A stretch of DNA of 64,000 bases from Streptomyces sp. WAC 04229 (lineage in GTDB: Bacteria > Actinomycetota > Actinomycetes > Streptomycetales > Streptomycetaceae): contig NZ_QHJH01000015.1 of assembly GCF_003947455.1 (NCBI RefSeq), positions 16,417 to 80,416 on the forward strand. Reading direction: 5' to 3'. Shown one piece after another: positions 43,374 through 53,284 of the stretch; the stretch's first letter is position 1; each line of letters opens with the position of its first letter. The notes under the pieces were generated by a model. That model had not been told where the DNA came from. It saw nothing but the letters and a program-made list of their open reading frames with translations, and made no database searches. Made by a program: the position numbers and the translations under genes.

Positions 43374-44255
43374 TCAGCGCTCCCCGTCCTCCCCGCGCAG
43401 CCGGAGCCGCAGCCGGTGGGCGGCCGCCGCGCACGCGCCCGCGATCAGGACGCCGCCCGCGGCCAGGGCGGGCACCGAGTCGCTGAAGGTGCCGCCGGCC
43501 CCGGCCCGCACCCCGTGTTCCGCCTTCCCACCGCCGCAGGACCTCCCGGCCTCGGCGGACTCGCCGTGCGGGGCGGCGGTCCCGGGACACGGCGGCTCGG
43601 TGGCGCAGGGCGTGCCGTGGGCGGGCTTGTCGCCGTGCGGGGCGGTGGACGGGGGGCACGCGGGCTTGGCGGTGCCGCTCTCGCCCGCCGTGGCGCCCGG
43701 CACGTTCATGGTGGCGCTCCACGGGTCGCCCTCCCCGCCCGCCTCGTCCGGGCAGGAGCCGTCGACGGTCCAGTCCTCCTCGGCGCCCTCCGCGTCCGCC
43801 TCGCTCCCGAAGTCCTCGGCGGCGGCTATCCGGGCGGTCCCCCGGTAGGCCGGACCGGCGCCCGTGCCTCCCTCTCCCTCCACCTTGCGCAGCTCGACGG
43901 TGCCCTCGTCGAAGGCCAGGGAGGTGGCGTCGAGGGTCGCCGGCGCGGAGCCGCCGGTCGGGGCGCACGAGACCGACACGGTGACGGTGCCGCCCGGGGT
44001 GACGTCGGCGGGGCTGACCTCGGCGGCGGCCCGGCCCCCGGCCGGTGCGAGGGGTTCCTCGGCGGCCGGCGGCAGTACGGGTTCCTCGGCGGCCGGCGGC
44101 GGTACGGGCTCACCGTCGGCCGGCGGCGGTACGGGCTCACCGGCACCGGCGGGCGGCGGGGGGACTGCGGGATCGGCCGCGCTCGGCCCCGCGAGGGCGC
44201 CGAGGGCGGCACTGGCCAGGACGGCCACGGACAGGGCGCGGGCGGTGCGGCGCAT
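43374..44255 (-). CDS. Surface-anchored proline-repeat protein of unknown function
   Basis: A 293-residue protein. The signal peptide ends near AGPSAA (residue 28). Residues about 30-75 carry repeats of the type EPVPPPAxx. An Ig/sandwich-like region follows (about 78-185, VTPGGTVTVSVSCAPTGG). A Cys/Pro/Gly-rich stretch and a C-terminal membrane helix (VPALAAGGVLIAGACAAAA) come next, ending in a basic tail. The architecture is that of a membrane-anchored wall protein. ATG 44255 has AAGGAG upstream. The function is not recognisable. The repeats arise from a 27-bp DNA tandem repeat. Confidence 0.8.
   Translation of the reverse strand: MRRTARALSVAVLASAALGALAGPSAADPAVPPPPAGAGEPVPPPADGEPVPPPAAEEPVLPPAAEEPLAPAGGRAAAEVSPADVTPGGTVTVSVSCAPTGGSAPATLDATSLAFDEGTVELRKVEGEGGTGAGPAYRGTARIAAAEDFGSEADAEGAEEDWTVDGSCPDEAGGEGDPWSATMNVPGATAGESGTAKPACPPSTAPHGDKPAHGTPCATEPPCPGTAAPHGESAEAGRSCGGGKAEHGVRAGAGGTFSDSVPALAAGGVLIAGACAAAAHRLRLRLRGEDGER
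44053..44133. repeat. 27-bp tandem repeat (three units plus a partial)
   Basis: Units at 44053, 44080 and 44107 share GGCGGCNGTACG-type ends and differ mainly in four to six internal bases. A partial unit continues to about 44157. They encode the nine-residue EPVPPPA repeat of the surface protein. In-frame length makes copy-number change tolerable. Confidence 0.75.
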
Positions 44256-44442
44256 GGGGCGGGCTCCTTCGAGCTGCGGCGGCGGGGGCACGGCACTCGC
44301 GCCCCTCGGCCATCACAGCCCGCCCGCCCGGGGCGCGCGCGCCACCCTGCGCCGTTCGCGCGAACGCGGCCCCCGGGTGGGTGAGCCCGAGGTTTCGGAG
44401 TCCGGAATCGCGGTCCCGGACCGGGTCGGCGCCGAGGCTCCC

Positions 44443-45237
44443 TCAGGCCCCGGGATCCCGCAGCACCTGCTCCCGCACCCGGTCGCAGCAGCGGCTGATC
44501 AGGCGGGAGACGTGCATCTGGGAGATGCCGAGCTGCTCGGCGATCCGGCTCTGGGTCATGTCGTCGAAGAAGCGCATGTACAGGATGGCGCGCTCCCGGT
44601 CGGGGAGGGCGGCCAGGCGGTCCTTGACGGCCTCGCGGTCCACGACGGTGTCGAGGGCCGGGTCGGGTCCGCCGAGGGCGTCACCGAGCGAGAAGCCGTC
44701 CTCGCTGCCCGGCAGCTCGGCGTCCAGGGACAGCGCGGTGAAGCTCTCCAGCGCCTCCAGTCCGACCCGGACGTCCTCCTCGCCGAGGTCGGTGTGCTCG
44801 GCGATCTCGGCGACCGTGGGGCTGCGGCCCGGGATGGTCTGGGAGAGCTCCTGGCGGGCGAAGCGCACGCGGTTGCGCAGTTCCTGGACCCGGCGCGGCA
44901 CGTGCAGCGTCCACATGTGGTCGCGGAAGTGCCGCTTGATCTCGCCGGTGATGGTCGGCACGGCGTAGCTCTCGAAGGCGTTGCCGCGCTCGGGGTCGTA
45001 CCGGTCGACGGCCTTGACCAGGCCGAGGGCGGCGACCTGGCGCAGGTCGTCGTAGCTCTCGCCGCGGCTGCGGAAGCGTCCCGCGAGGCGTTCGGCCATG
45101 GGCAGCCAGGCCTCCACGATCCGGTCGCGGACCACGTCGCGCTCCGGGCCGTCGGGGAGGGTGGTCAGCCGGCGGAACGCGTCCGCGGTGTCGGGGGCGT
45201 CGTCGTGCGGGTGCTTCACGCTGGCGTGGATCGGCAT
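44443..45237 (-). CDS. sigK: SigB/SigF-family RNA polymerase sigma factor
   Basis: A 264-residue group-3 sigma factor. Region 2 has RQVAALGLVKAVDRYDP and AFESYAVPTITGEIKRHFRD. Region 3 follows RSPTVAEIAEHTDLGEEDV. Region 4 is RERAILYMRFFDDMTQSRIA with the HTH ISQMHVSRLISRC. Such factors direct stress and developmental promoters of the GNNT-N14-16-GGGTAC/T kind. The symbol rests on my memory of the S. coelicolor order and is tentative. ATG 45237 follows AAGGAG at 11 nt. No anti-sigma factor gene lies next to it, unusual for the SigB family. The 275 bp upstream (45238-45512) show no clear promoter. Confidence 0.9.
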   Translation of the reverse strand: MPIHASVKHPHDDAPDTADAFRRLTTLPDGPERDVVRDRIVEAWLPMAERLAGRFRSRGESYDDLRQVAALGLVKAVDRYDPERGNAFESYAVPTITGEIKRHFRDHMWTLHVPRRVQELRNRVRFARQELSQTIPGRSPTVAEIAEHTDLGEEDVRVGLEALESFTALSLDAELPGSEDGFSLGDALGGPDPALDTVVDREAVKDRLAALPDRERAILYMRFFDDMTQSRIAEQLGISQMHVSRLISRCCDRVREQVLRDPGA

Positions 45238-45512
45238 GTGCGTCGCAACTCCTTCGGAGCGCGGGGGCCGGTCGTCGGTTCGGGGGCGGGCCCTCGGGCA
45301 CGGCCCGTGCGGGGCGGCCGGAGTCCGTGAACCTCCGGCGCGCCGGATGGACGCCACCGGTGCGACGACACGACCCTGGGGGTCGGGCGGTCACCCGTGG
45401 GAGGGCGTCCGGGCCCGGACGGCTACGTCCGGGGCGGCGCAGCCGCTCCCACGGACGTGCCTCCTGTCCGAAGCACTGCCCTTGCCCCTGCCCCCTGAAG
45501 CCCGTCGCAAAC

Positions 45513-45549
45513 CCCCGGGCGGCGCCGCGACGCGCGGCGCCGCCCGGGG
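45513..45549 (-). terminator. 17-bp perfect GC stem-loop after the VOC gene
   Basis: A 17-bp perfect stem with a 3-nt loop, beginning 4 bp past the VOC stop. It is among the strongest hairpins in the window and should end the AraC-VOC transcript before the sigma-factor upstream region. Confidence 0.85.
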
Positions 45550-45553
45550 CGGG

Positions 45554-45970
45554 TCAGCCGGTGCGCGGCCGGCTGAAGCGGACCATGTTCCCGGCCGGAT
45601 CGCGGAAGGCGCAGTCCCGGACGCCGTAGGGCTGGTCGACCGGTTCCTGGAGGACCTCGGCGCCGGCGGCCCGGATGTGTTCGAAGGTGGCGTCGACGTC
45701 GTCGGTGGTGAAGTTCAGGCCGCGCAGCAATCCCTTCGCCAGCAGTTCGGCCATGGCCTCCCGGTCGGCGACCGAGGCGCCCGGGTCGGCGAGCGGTGGT
45801 TCGAGGACGATGCCGACGTCGGGCTGGGCCGGGGAACCGACGGTCACCCAGCGCATCCCCTCGAAGGCGACGTCGTCCCTGACCTCCATCCCGAGCACGT
45901 CCCGGTAGAAGGCGACCGCCGTGTCGTGGTCGTCGACGGCGATGAAGCACTGCGCGAGGTTGATGTCCAT
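45554..45970 (-). CDS. VOC/glyoxalase-superfamily protein
   Basis: A 138-residue VOC protein with paired beta-alpha-beta-beta-beta modules. Typical parts are CFIAVDDHDTAVAFYRDVLG, a middle GLNFTTDDVDATFEHIRAAG, and the end CAFRDPAGNMVRFSR. The exact reaction is unknown. ATG 45970 has no ribosome site. TAGCGT (45983-45978) ends 7 nt before it, a leaderless arrangement. A GTG at 45979 is possible. It also lies 5 nt after the AraC stop, so read-through from the regulator is likely too. Confidence 0.85.
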   Translation of the reverse strand: MDINLAQCFIAVDDHDTAVAFYRDVLGMEVRDDVAFEGMRWVTVGSPAQPDVGIVLEPPLADPGASVADREAMAELLAKGLLRGLNFTTDDVDATFEHIRAAGAEVLQEPVDQPYGVRDCAFRDPAGNMVRFSRPRTG

Positions 45971-45975
45971 GCGTG

Positions 45976-46404
45976 TCACGCTACGGGCGGGCGCGCGGGC
46001 CGGGCTTCTCCGTTCCTGACCGGTCGGGTGTGGACCTTGGCGACGCAGGCGGGGATCGCGGCGCCGTCGGCGTGGTCGCGTTCCCGGTAGGCGCTCGGGC
46101 TCTCACCGACCAGTTCGGTGAAGCGCGAGCTGAACGATCCCAGCGAGGTACAGCCGACGGCGAAGCAGACCTCGGTGACGGACAGGTCGCCGCGCCGCAG
46201 CAGGGCCTTGGCGCGCTCGATGCGGCGCGTCATCAGGTAGCTGTAGGGGGTCTCCCCGTAGGCGGCACGGAAGCTGCGGGAGAAGTGGCCCGCCGACATG
46301 AGGGCGACCCGCGCCAGCGCCGGCACGTCGAGCGGCTCGGCGTACTCGCGGTCCATCAGGTCGCGTGCCCGGCGCAGCCGGGCCAGGTCCTCCAGGCTCG
46401 TCAC
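45976..46404 (-). CDS. Short AraC-family regulator (HTH domain only)
   Basis: A 142-residue protein containing essentially only the double-HTH AraC domain: SAGHFSRSFRAAYGETPYSY, RRIERAKALLRRGDLSVTEV and VGCTSLGSFSSRFTELVGES. It has no N-terminal sensor domain, so it may respond to small molecules poorly or act constitutively, like MarA/SoxS types. The GTG at 46404 begins the conserved region; the frame is open to 46470. It is followed after 5 bp by the VOC gene, a common pairing for detoxification. Confidence 0.87.
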   Translation of the reverse strand: MTSLEDLARLRRARDLMDREYAEPLDVPALARVALMSAGHFSRSFRAAYGETPYSYLMTRRIERAKALLRRGDLSVTEVCFAVGCTSLGSFSSRFTELVGESPSAYRERDHADGAAIPACVAKVHTRPVRNGEARPARPPVA

Positions 46405-46415
46405 GCCCCTACGAT

Positions 46416-46453
46416 CCCACAGCGCCGGCCGCCACCGGTACCGGCGCCGTGGG
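46416..46453. terminator. Hairpin between UvrA-like and AraC genes
   Basis: CCCAC-A-GCGCCGG (46416-46428) pairs with CCGGCGC-C-GTGGG (46441-46453), with one mismatch in a 13-bp stem and a 12-nt loop. It lies 9 bp past the UvrA-like stop and isolates the AraC promoter from upstream transcription. Confidence 0.65.
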
Positions 46454-46462
46454 CCGCCGCGG

Positions 46463-48853
<2,391 letters not shown>

Positions 48854-48996
48854 CGTGTCTCCATCTGTCGGGGGCTCCCTGTGGAGGCAGGCGCCCGCGG
48901 TCCTCACACGCTAGAGGGGCCGACGGGACCCGCGCTTCTCGATTACTGATCCGGTGCCGTCCGGCGGAATCGGAGCGGAACCGTCCGGGTGAATCC

Positions 48997-49021
48997 GTGT
49001 CGGCCCCCGGTGTCCGGGTAC
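48997..49021 (+). promoter_or_regulatory. SigB-type promoter GTGT-N15-GGGTAC
   Basis: GTGT (48997-49000), 15 bp, GGGTAC (49016-49021). This is an exact match to the Streptomyces SigB form GNNT-N14-16-GGGTAC/T. The start codon of the DUF2795 gene is 33 bp downstream, leaving room for a start site near 49028 and the GGAGGGAG ribosome site. Confidence 0.72.
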
Positions 49022-49053
49022 GCGGTCGGCACCCTGAGGATCTGGAGGGAGAC

Positions 49054-49452
49054 ATGCAGCGAGGCAGCGACCGGATGAGCGCCCACCGCGACGACGAGAT
49101 GAAGCACGAACTGCAGGGTCTGCTCAGGTCCGGGCACCCCACCCGGACCGAGGAGTGGCACGACCCGGAGCCGGTGGCCGAGGACGATCCGGACGTCACG
49201 CACGGGCCGGTGACACCGGGCCGCGGGCCGACGTACCTGGAGGCCCTGCGGCTCGAACTGGCCCGGAACCTGACCCGGGGCAGCTTCCCCGCGGGACCGC
49301 GGGAACTGACCCGCACCCTGCGCCACGGCAACGCGCCCGACGCCCTCGTCGAGGAGCTGGACCGGCTGCCGAACAAGGCGCGCTACGACAACGTCCAGGA
49401 GCTGGCGTTGGCGCTCACCGAGGCCGGCCCTTCGGGGGCGCGGGGCGCCTAG
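49054..49452 (+). CDS. DUF2795-family protein
   Basis: A 132-residue hydrophilic protein. The C-terminal half has the DUF2795-type core LRHGNAPDALVEELDRLPNK and a YDNVQELALAL helix. No enzymatic motif is visible. Relatives are small actinobacterial proteins of unknown function, often stress-linked. ATG 49054 follows GGAGGGAGAC. It is read from a SigB-type promoter and shares the transcript with the DJ-1/PfpI gene 25 bp downstream. Confidence 0.8.
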   Translation: MQRGSDRMSAHRDDEMKHELQGLLRSGHPTRTEEWHDPEPVAEDDPDVTHGPVTPGRGPTYLEALRLELARNLTRGSFPAGPRELTRTLRHGNAPDALVEELDRLPNKARYDNVQELALALTEAGPSGARGA

Positions 49453-49477
49453 GCGTCAGAAAGGAGCACCGAACCCC

Positions 49478-50020
49478 ATGCGCATCGCATTTCTCACCGC
49501 GCCCGAGGGCGTGGAGCAGGTCGAACTGACCGAGCCGTGGCAGGCGGCCAAGGACGCGGGGCACGAGCCGGTGCTGGTGTCCACGCAGACCGGCGAGGTC
49601 CAGGGCTTCGACCATCTCGACAAGGCGGACACGTTCCCGGTGGACGAGGTGGTGGGTGACACCTCGGCCGACTCGTTCGGCGGGCTGGTCCTGCCCGGCG
49701 GGGTGGCCAACCCCGACTTCCTGCGGACCGACGAGAAGGCCGTGGCGTTCGTCCGGGCCTTCTTCGAGCAGGGCAGGCCGGTGGCCGCGATCTGCCACGC
49801 GCCGTGGACCCTTATCGAGGCCGACGTGGTACGCGGCCGGGTGCTGACCTCGTGGCCCAGTCTCCGGACCGACCTGGTCAACGCGGGCGCCACCTGGGTC
49901 GACGAGCAGGTGAAGGTCTGCGACCACGGCGACAGCGTCCTCGTCACCAGCCGCAAGCCGGACGACCTCCAGGCGTTCTGCGCGACCTTCCTCGCCGAGT
50001 TCGCCAAGGCGGGCGGCTGA
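49478..50020 (+). CDS. DJ-1/PfpI-family stress protein
   Basis: A 180-residue protein of standard PfpI size. The nucleophile elbow is VAAICHAPWTLIEAD with the conserved Cys, preceded by FGGLVLPGGVANPDFLR, the acidic partner region. Family members act as glyoxalases/deglycases, proteases or chaperones under stress. ATG 49478 has AAGGAG upstream. It belongs to the SigB-type transcript starting near 49028. A hairpin at 50032-50049 ends the unit. Confidence 0.92.
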   Translation: MRIAFLTAPEGVEQVELTEPWQAAKDAGHEPVLVSTQTGEVQGFDHLDKADTFPVDEVVGDTSADSFGGLVLPGGVANPDFLRTDEKAVAFVRAFFEQGRPVAAICHAPWTLIEADVVRGRVLTSWPSLRTDLVNAGATWVDEQVKVCDHGDSVLVTSRKPDDLQAFCATFLAEFAKAGG

Positions 50021-50031
50021 CCTGTGGGGAC

Positions 50032-50049
50032 GGCGGCCGGGACGCCGCC
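50032..50049. terminator. GGCGGC-N6-GCCGCC hairpin between convergent genes
   Basis: A 6-bp GC stem, 11 bp past the DJ-1 stop and 8 bp before the DUF6158-like stop. The position fits a shared terminator. It is shorter than the others in the window. Confidence 0.5.
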
Positions 50050-50057
50050 CCGGAGAC

Positions 50058-50306
50058 CTAGGCTCCCGGGGTGGCGGCCTGGCCGCAGCCGCGTTCCCGG
50101 GCGCCCTCGCGGGTGCGGCCGGGGGCGACCGGGCGGCGCGGGTTGCGGCGCAGCCACTCGCCCTCCAGCCGCGCCATGCGGTCGTTGTGGGCCCGCAGCG
50201 CGTCGTTCGATCCGTAGAGGAGGGTGTCGTGGCGGGTCCGGTGGATGGTCTCCAGCTCCTTCATGAGCTGCTGGTCGTCCAGGCGGCCCGGGTCCACTCC
50301 GGTCAT
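50058..50306 (-). CDS. Small DUF6158-like protein
   Basis: An 82-residue protein starting MTGVDPGRLDDQQLMKELE, with HRTRHDTLLYGSNDALRAH and a basic tail. The pattern matches short actinobacterial DUF6158-type proteins of unknown function. I chose ATG 50306 because GGGGGA lies 5 nt upstream. ATGs at 50318 and 50333 have no ribosome site. It is divergent from the release-factor-like gene, with back-to-back SigB-type promoters between. Confidence 0.78.
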   Translation of the reverse strand: MTGVDPGRLDDQQLMKELETIHRTRHDTLLYGSNDALRAHNDRMARLEGEWLRRNPRRPVAPGRTREGARERGCGQAATPGA

Positions 50307-50321
50307 CGTGTCCCCCATGTC

Positions 50322-50366
50322 GTGTTCGTTCATGCGGTCCGGGTACCCGCCCCCGCGGCAGTACCC
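50322..50366. promoter_or_regulatory. Bidirectional SigB-type promoters sharing a GGGTACCC palindrome
   Basis: Rightward: GTGT (50322-50325), N15, GGGTAC (50341-50346), towards the gene at 50395. Leftward: GGGT (50366-50363), N14, GGGTAC (50348-50343), towards the gene at 50306. The two -10 elements overlap in GGGTACCC (50341-50348). Both match GNNT-N14-16-GGGTAC. The rightward element has the same form as the promoter at 48997. Confidence 0.7.
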
Positions 50367-50394
50367 ACCCCCCAGCGCCACCCGGGAGAGCGCC

Positions 50395-51516
50395 ATGGAC
50401 CTCGCGTTTCTGCATCCCCTCTACGAGCACCAGGGGCCCTGGGCCTCCGTGTACGTCGATCTGTCCCGGCACGCGGAGGACACCGCGCACGAGCGTGAGC
50501 TGACGGCGGCGGCGGTGGCCCGGGAGCTGGCGGAGCAGGGCGCCGACGACGCCACCTGCCAGGCGGTGCGGGAGGCCGTGGACGAGCTGCGGCACGCCTC
50601 CGACCCGCACGGCCGGGCGCTGTTCGCGTGCGCCGGACGGGTGGTCCTGGACCCCCGGCTGGCCCGGCCCCCGTACGGCGGGACCACCGCCGACTGGGCA
50701 CCGCTGCCGCACGTCGCCCCGCTGCTCGACCTGGCGGGCGAGGACCCGGTGTGCGTGGTGGCGTACATCGACCGCAAGGGCGCCGACTTCGAGCTGCGCG
50801 GCGCGCTGGGCAGCTCGGACGCGGGCGGCGTGACCGGCCGGCAGTGGCCGCTGCACCGCACGAGCAGTGCCGACTGGTCGGAGCGCCACTTCCAGCTGCG
50901 GGTGGAGAACACCTGGGAGCACAACGCGGCGGAGATCGCGGACGCGCTCGCGGTGTGCCAGGAGGAGACCGGCGCCGACCTGCTCATCCTGGTCGGTGAC
51001 GACCGGGAGCGGCGGTCCGTGCACGAGCGGTTGCCGAAGCGTCTCCAGGAGCGGATCGCCGAGGCCTCGCGCGGGGCCGGGAGCAGGCTCCTCGACGACG
51101 AGGTGGAGGGGCTGCGTCAGGACCACGTGCGCTCGCGGGCGCGGGAGGAGCTGGACCGGTTCCTGGCCGCCCGGGCGCCCGACGACGAGGGCCGGGCGGG
51201 CGCCGCCGAGGGGGTGCCCGCGCTGGTGGAGGCGGCCCGGGAGCACCGCATCGACGAGCTGCTGGTCATCCCGGACGCCCCCGACACCCACCGCGAGGTG
51301 TGGATCGGCGAGGACGCCGACCAGCTCGCGGTGCGCCGCACCGAGCTGACGACGCTGGGCGAGCAGAACTCCTGGTCGGCGCGGGCGGACGACGCGCTGC
51401 TGCGGTCGGCGGTGATGACCGGCGCGCCGGCGGTCTCGGTGACGCCGGCGCTGCCGTCGGAGGCCGCGGACAAGGCTCCGGTGGGCGGCCTGGGGGCGCT
51501 GCTGCGCTGGAAGTGA
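50395..51516 (+). CDS. Archaeo-eukaryotic release factor-like protein (Rv2629/Balon type)
   Basis: A 373-residue member of the bacterial aeRF1-like family (baeRF family 2-type). Segments include YEHQGPWASVYVDLSRHAED, CVVAYIDRKGADFELRG, HHFQLRVENTWEHNAAEIAD-like sequence, ADLLILVGDDRERRSVHERL and the end VSVTPALPSEAADKAPVGGL. The mycobacterial relative Rv2629 and the Psychrobacter protein Balon belong here. Balon binds the ribosomal A site during hibernation. ATG 50395 follows GGGAGAG. A SigB-type promoter lies upstream, so stress induction is expected. No GGQ motif is seen, arguing against peptide release. Confidence 0.85.
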   Translation: MDLAFLHPLYEHQGPWASVYVDLSRHAEDTAHERELTAAAVARELAEQGADDATCQAVREAVDELRHASDPHGRALFACAGRVVLDPRLARPPYGGTTADWAPLPHVAPLLDLAGEDPVCVVAYIDRKGADFELRGALGSSDAGGVTGRQWPLHRTSSADWSERHFQLRVENTWEHNAAEIADALAVCQEETGADLLILVGDDRERRSVHERLPKRLQERIAEASRGAGSRLLDDEVEGLRQDHVRSRAREELDRFLAARAPDDEGRAGAAEGVPALVEAAREHRIDELLVIPDAPDTHREVWIGEDADQLAVRRTELTTLGEQNSWSARADDALLRSAVMTGAPAVSVTPALPSEAADKAPVGGLGALLRWK

Positions 51517-51541
51517 CCGGTGGGCCCGCCGCCCCGGTCTC

Positions 51542-53161
51542 CTACCGGGCCCGCTCCACCCGCCGCTCGTCCCAGACCGGCTCCGGCGTCTCACGGACGT
51601 GTCCGTCGCTGCCGAAGACCAGGTAGCGGTCGAAGGAGCGGGCGAACCAGCGGTCGTGGGTGACGGCGAGGACCGTGCCCTCGAAGCCCTCCAGGCCCTC
51701 CTGGAGGGCTTCGGCCGATTCCAGGTCGAGGTTGTCGGTCGGCTCGTCGAGCAGCAGGGCGGTGACGCCCTGGAGTTCCAGCAGGAGGATCTGGAAGCGG
51801 GCCTGCTGGCCGCCGGAGAGCCGGTCGAAGGTCTGCTCCGCCTGGTGGGTCAGCTCGTAGCGGCGCAGCCTCGACATCGCGGCGCCCCGGTCCTGGGCGT
51901 GCTCGGACCACAGGATGTCCAGGAGGGTGCGGCCGAGGAGTTCCGGGTGGGCGTGGGTCTGCGCGAAGTGTCCGGGCAGCACGCGCGCCCCGAGCTTCCA
52001 GTTGCCGGTGTGGGTCACGTCGTCGCCGGCCAGCAGGCGCAGGAAGTGCGACTTGCCGGAGCCGTTGGAGCCGAGGACGGCGACCCGTTCGCCGTAGAAG
52101 ACCTCCAGGTCGAAGGGTTTCATCAGGCCGGTGAGTTCCAGCTGCTCACACGTGACGGCGCGGACTCCGGTGCGGCCGCCCTTCAGGCGCATCCTGATGT
52201 CCTGCTCGCGCGGCGGCTCGGGCGGCGGCCCGGCCTCCTCGAACTTGCGCAGCCTGGTCTGCGCGGCGGCGTAGCGGGACGCCATGTCGTGGCTGACCGC
52301 GGCCGCCTGACGCAGGTTCAGGACCAGCTTCTTGAGCTGCGCGTGCTTCTCGTCCCAGCGGCGGCGCAGTTCCTCGAAGCGGGCGAAGCGCTCCCGGCGT
52401 ACCTCGTGGAAGGTGGCGAAGCCGCCGCCGTGCACCCAGGCGTCGGCGCCGGCGGGTCCGGGTTCCAGGGAGACGATCTTCTCGGCGGCGCGGGCGAGGA
52501 GTTCCCGGTCGTGGGAGACGAAGAGCACGGTCTTGCGGGTCTCGGCGAGCCGCTCCTCCAGCCAGCGCTTGCCGGGCACGTCGAGGTAGTTGTCCGGCTC
52601 GTCTAGGAGCAGCACCTCGTCGCTGCCGCGCAGCAGCGCCTCCAGGACCAGCCGCTTCTGCTCACCGCCGGAGAGGGTGCCCACCCGACGCCACTGGGCC
52701 TTCTCGTAGGGCATCCCCAGCGCGGCCGTGGTGCAGATGTCCCACAGGGTCTCGGCCTCGTAGCCCTGGGCCTCGGCCCAGTCGGCGAGCGCCTGCGCGT
52801 AGCGCATCTGGGCGGCCTCGTCGTCCACGGTCATCAGCGCGTGCTCGGCGGTGTCCACGGCGCGCGCGGCCTCGCGGATCCGGGGCGGGGACACGGACAC
52901 GAGCAGGTCGCGTACGGTCGTCTCGTCCCGGACGGAGCCCACGAACTGGCGCATCACCCCGAGGCCGCCGCCGACGGTGACGGTCCCGCCGTGCGGCTTC
53001 AGCTCCCCGGAGAGCAGCCGGAGCAGGGTGGTCTTGCCCGCGCCGTTGGGTCCGACGAGGGCCACCACGGCCCCCTCCCCCACCCGGAAGGAGGCGTCGC
53101 CGAGCAGCGCCCTCCCGTCGGGGAGGTAGTACTCCAGGTGCGCTGCTTCGAGATGACCCAT
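51542..53161 (-). CDS. ABC-F family ATPase
   Basis: A 539-residue soluble protein with two ABC modules. Walker A motifs are GPNGAGKTTLLRLL and GSNGSGKSHFLRLL; signatures are LSGGEQKRLVLE and LSGGQQARFQIL. Walker B regions are VLLLDEPDNYLDVPG and LLLDEPTDNLDLES. The Arg/Lys-rich linker (about 250-310) lies between them. It has no membrane part. ABC-F proteins act on the ribosome as translation factors or antibiotic protection; which one is open. ATG 53161 is the family start but has no clear ribosome site. It is divergent from the PAP2 fusion by 123 bp. Confidence 0.92.
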   Translation of the reverse strand: MGHLEAAHLEYYLPDGRALLGDASFRVGEGAVVALVGPNGAGKTTLLRLLSGELKPHGGTVTVGGGLGVMRQFVGSVRDETTVRDLLVSVSPPRIREAARAVDTAEHALMTVDDEAAQMRYAQALADWAEAQGYEAETLWDICTTAALGMPYEKAQWRRVGTLSGGEQKRLVLEALLRGSDEVLLLDEPDNYLDVPGKRWLEERLAETRKTVLFVSHDRELLARAAEKIVSLEPGPAGADAWVHGGGFATFHEVRRERFARFEELRRRWDEKHAQLKKLVLNLRQAAAVSHDMASRYAAAQTRLRKFEEAGPPPEPPREQDIRMRLKGGRTGVRAVTCEQLELTGLMKPFDLEVFYGERVAVLGSNGSGKSHFLRLLAGDDVTHTGNWKLGARVLPGHFAQTHAHPELLGRTLLDILWSEHAQDRGAAMSRLRRYELTHQAEQTFDRLSGGQQARFQILLLELQGVTALLLDEPTDNLDLESAEALQEGLEGFEGTVLAVTHDRWFARSFDRYLVFGSDGHVRETPEPVWDERRVERAR

Positions 53162-53284
53162 GGCACCGGATTCTGCGGCGCGGCCCCCGCTCCGGGCAAA
53201 CCGATTACGGAGGGCCGGTGCCGTGCGGGGCGACGTGGCGAGCGCCACCGGCAGAAAACGGCGCGCACCGGGTAGGCGGGTGGC

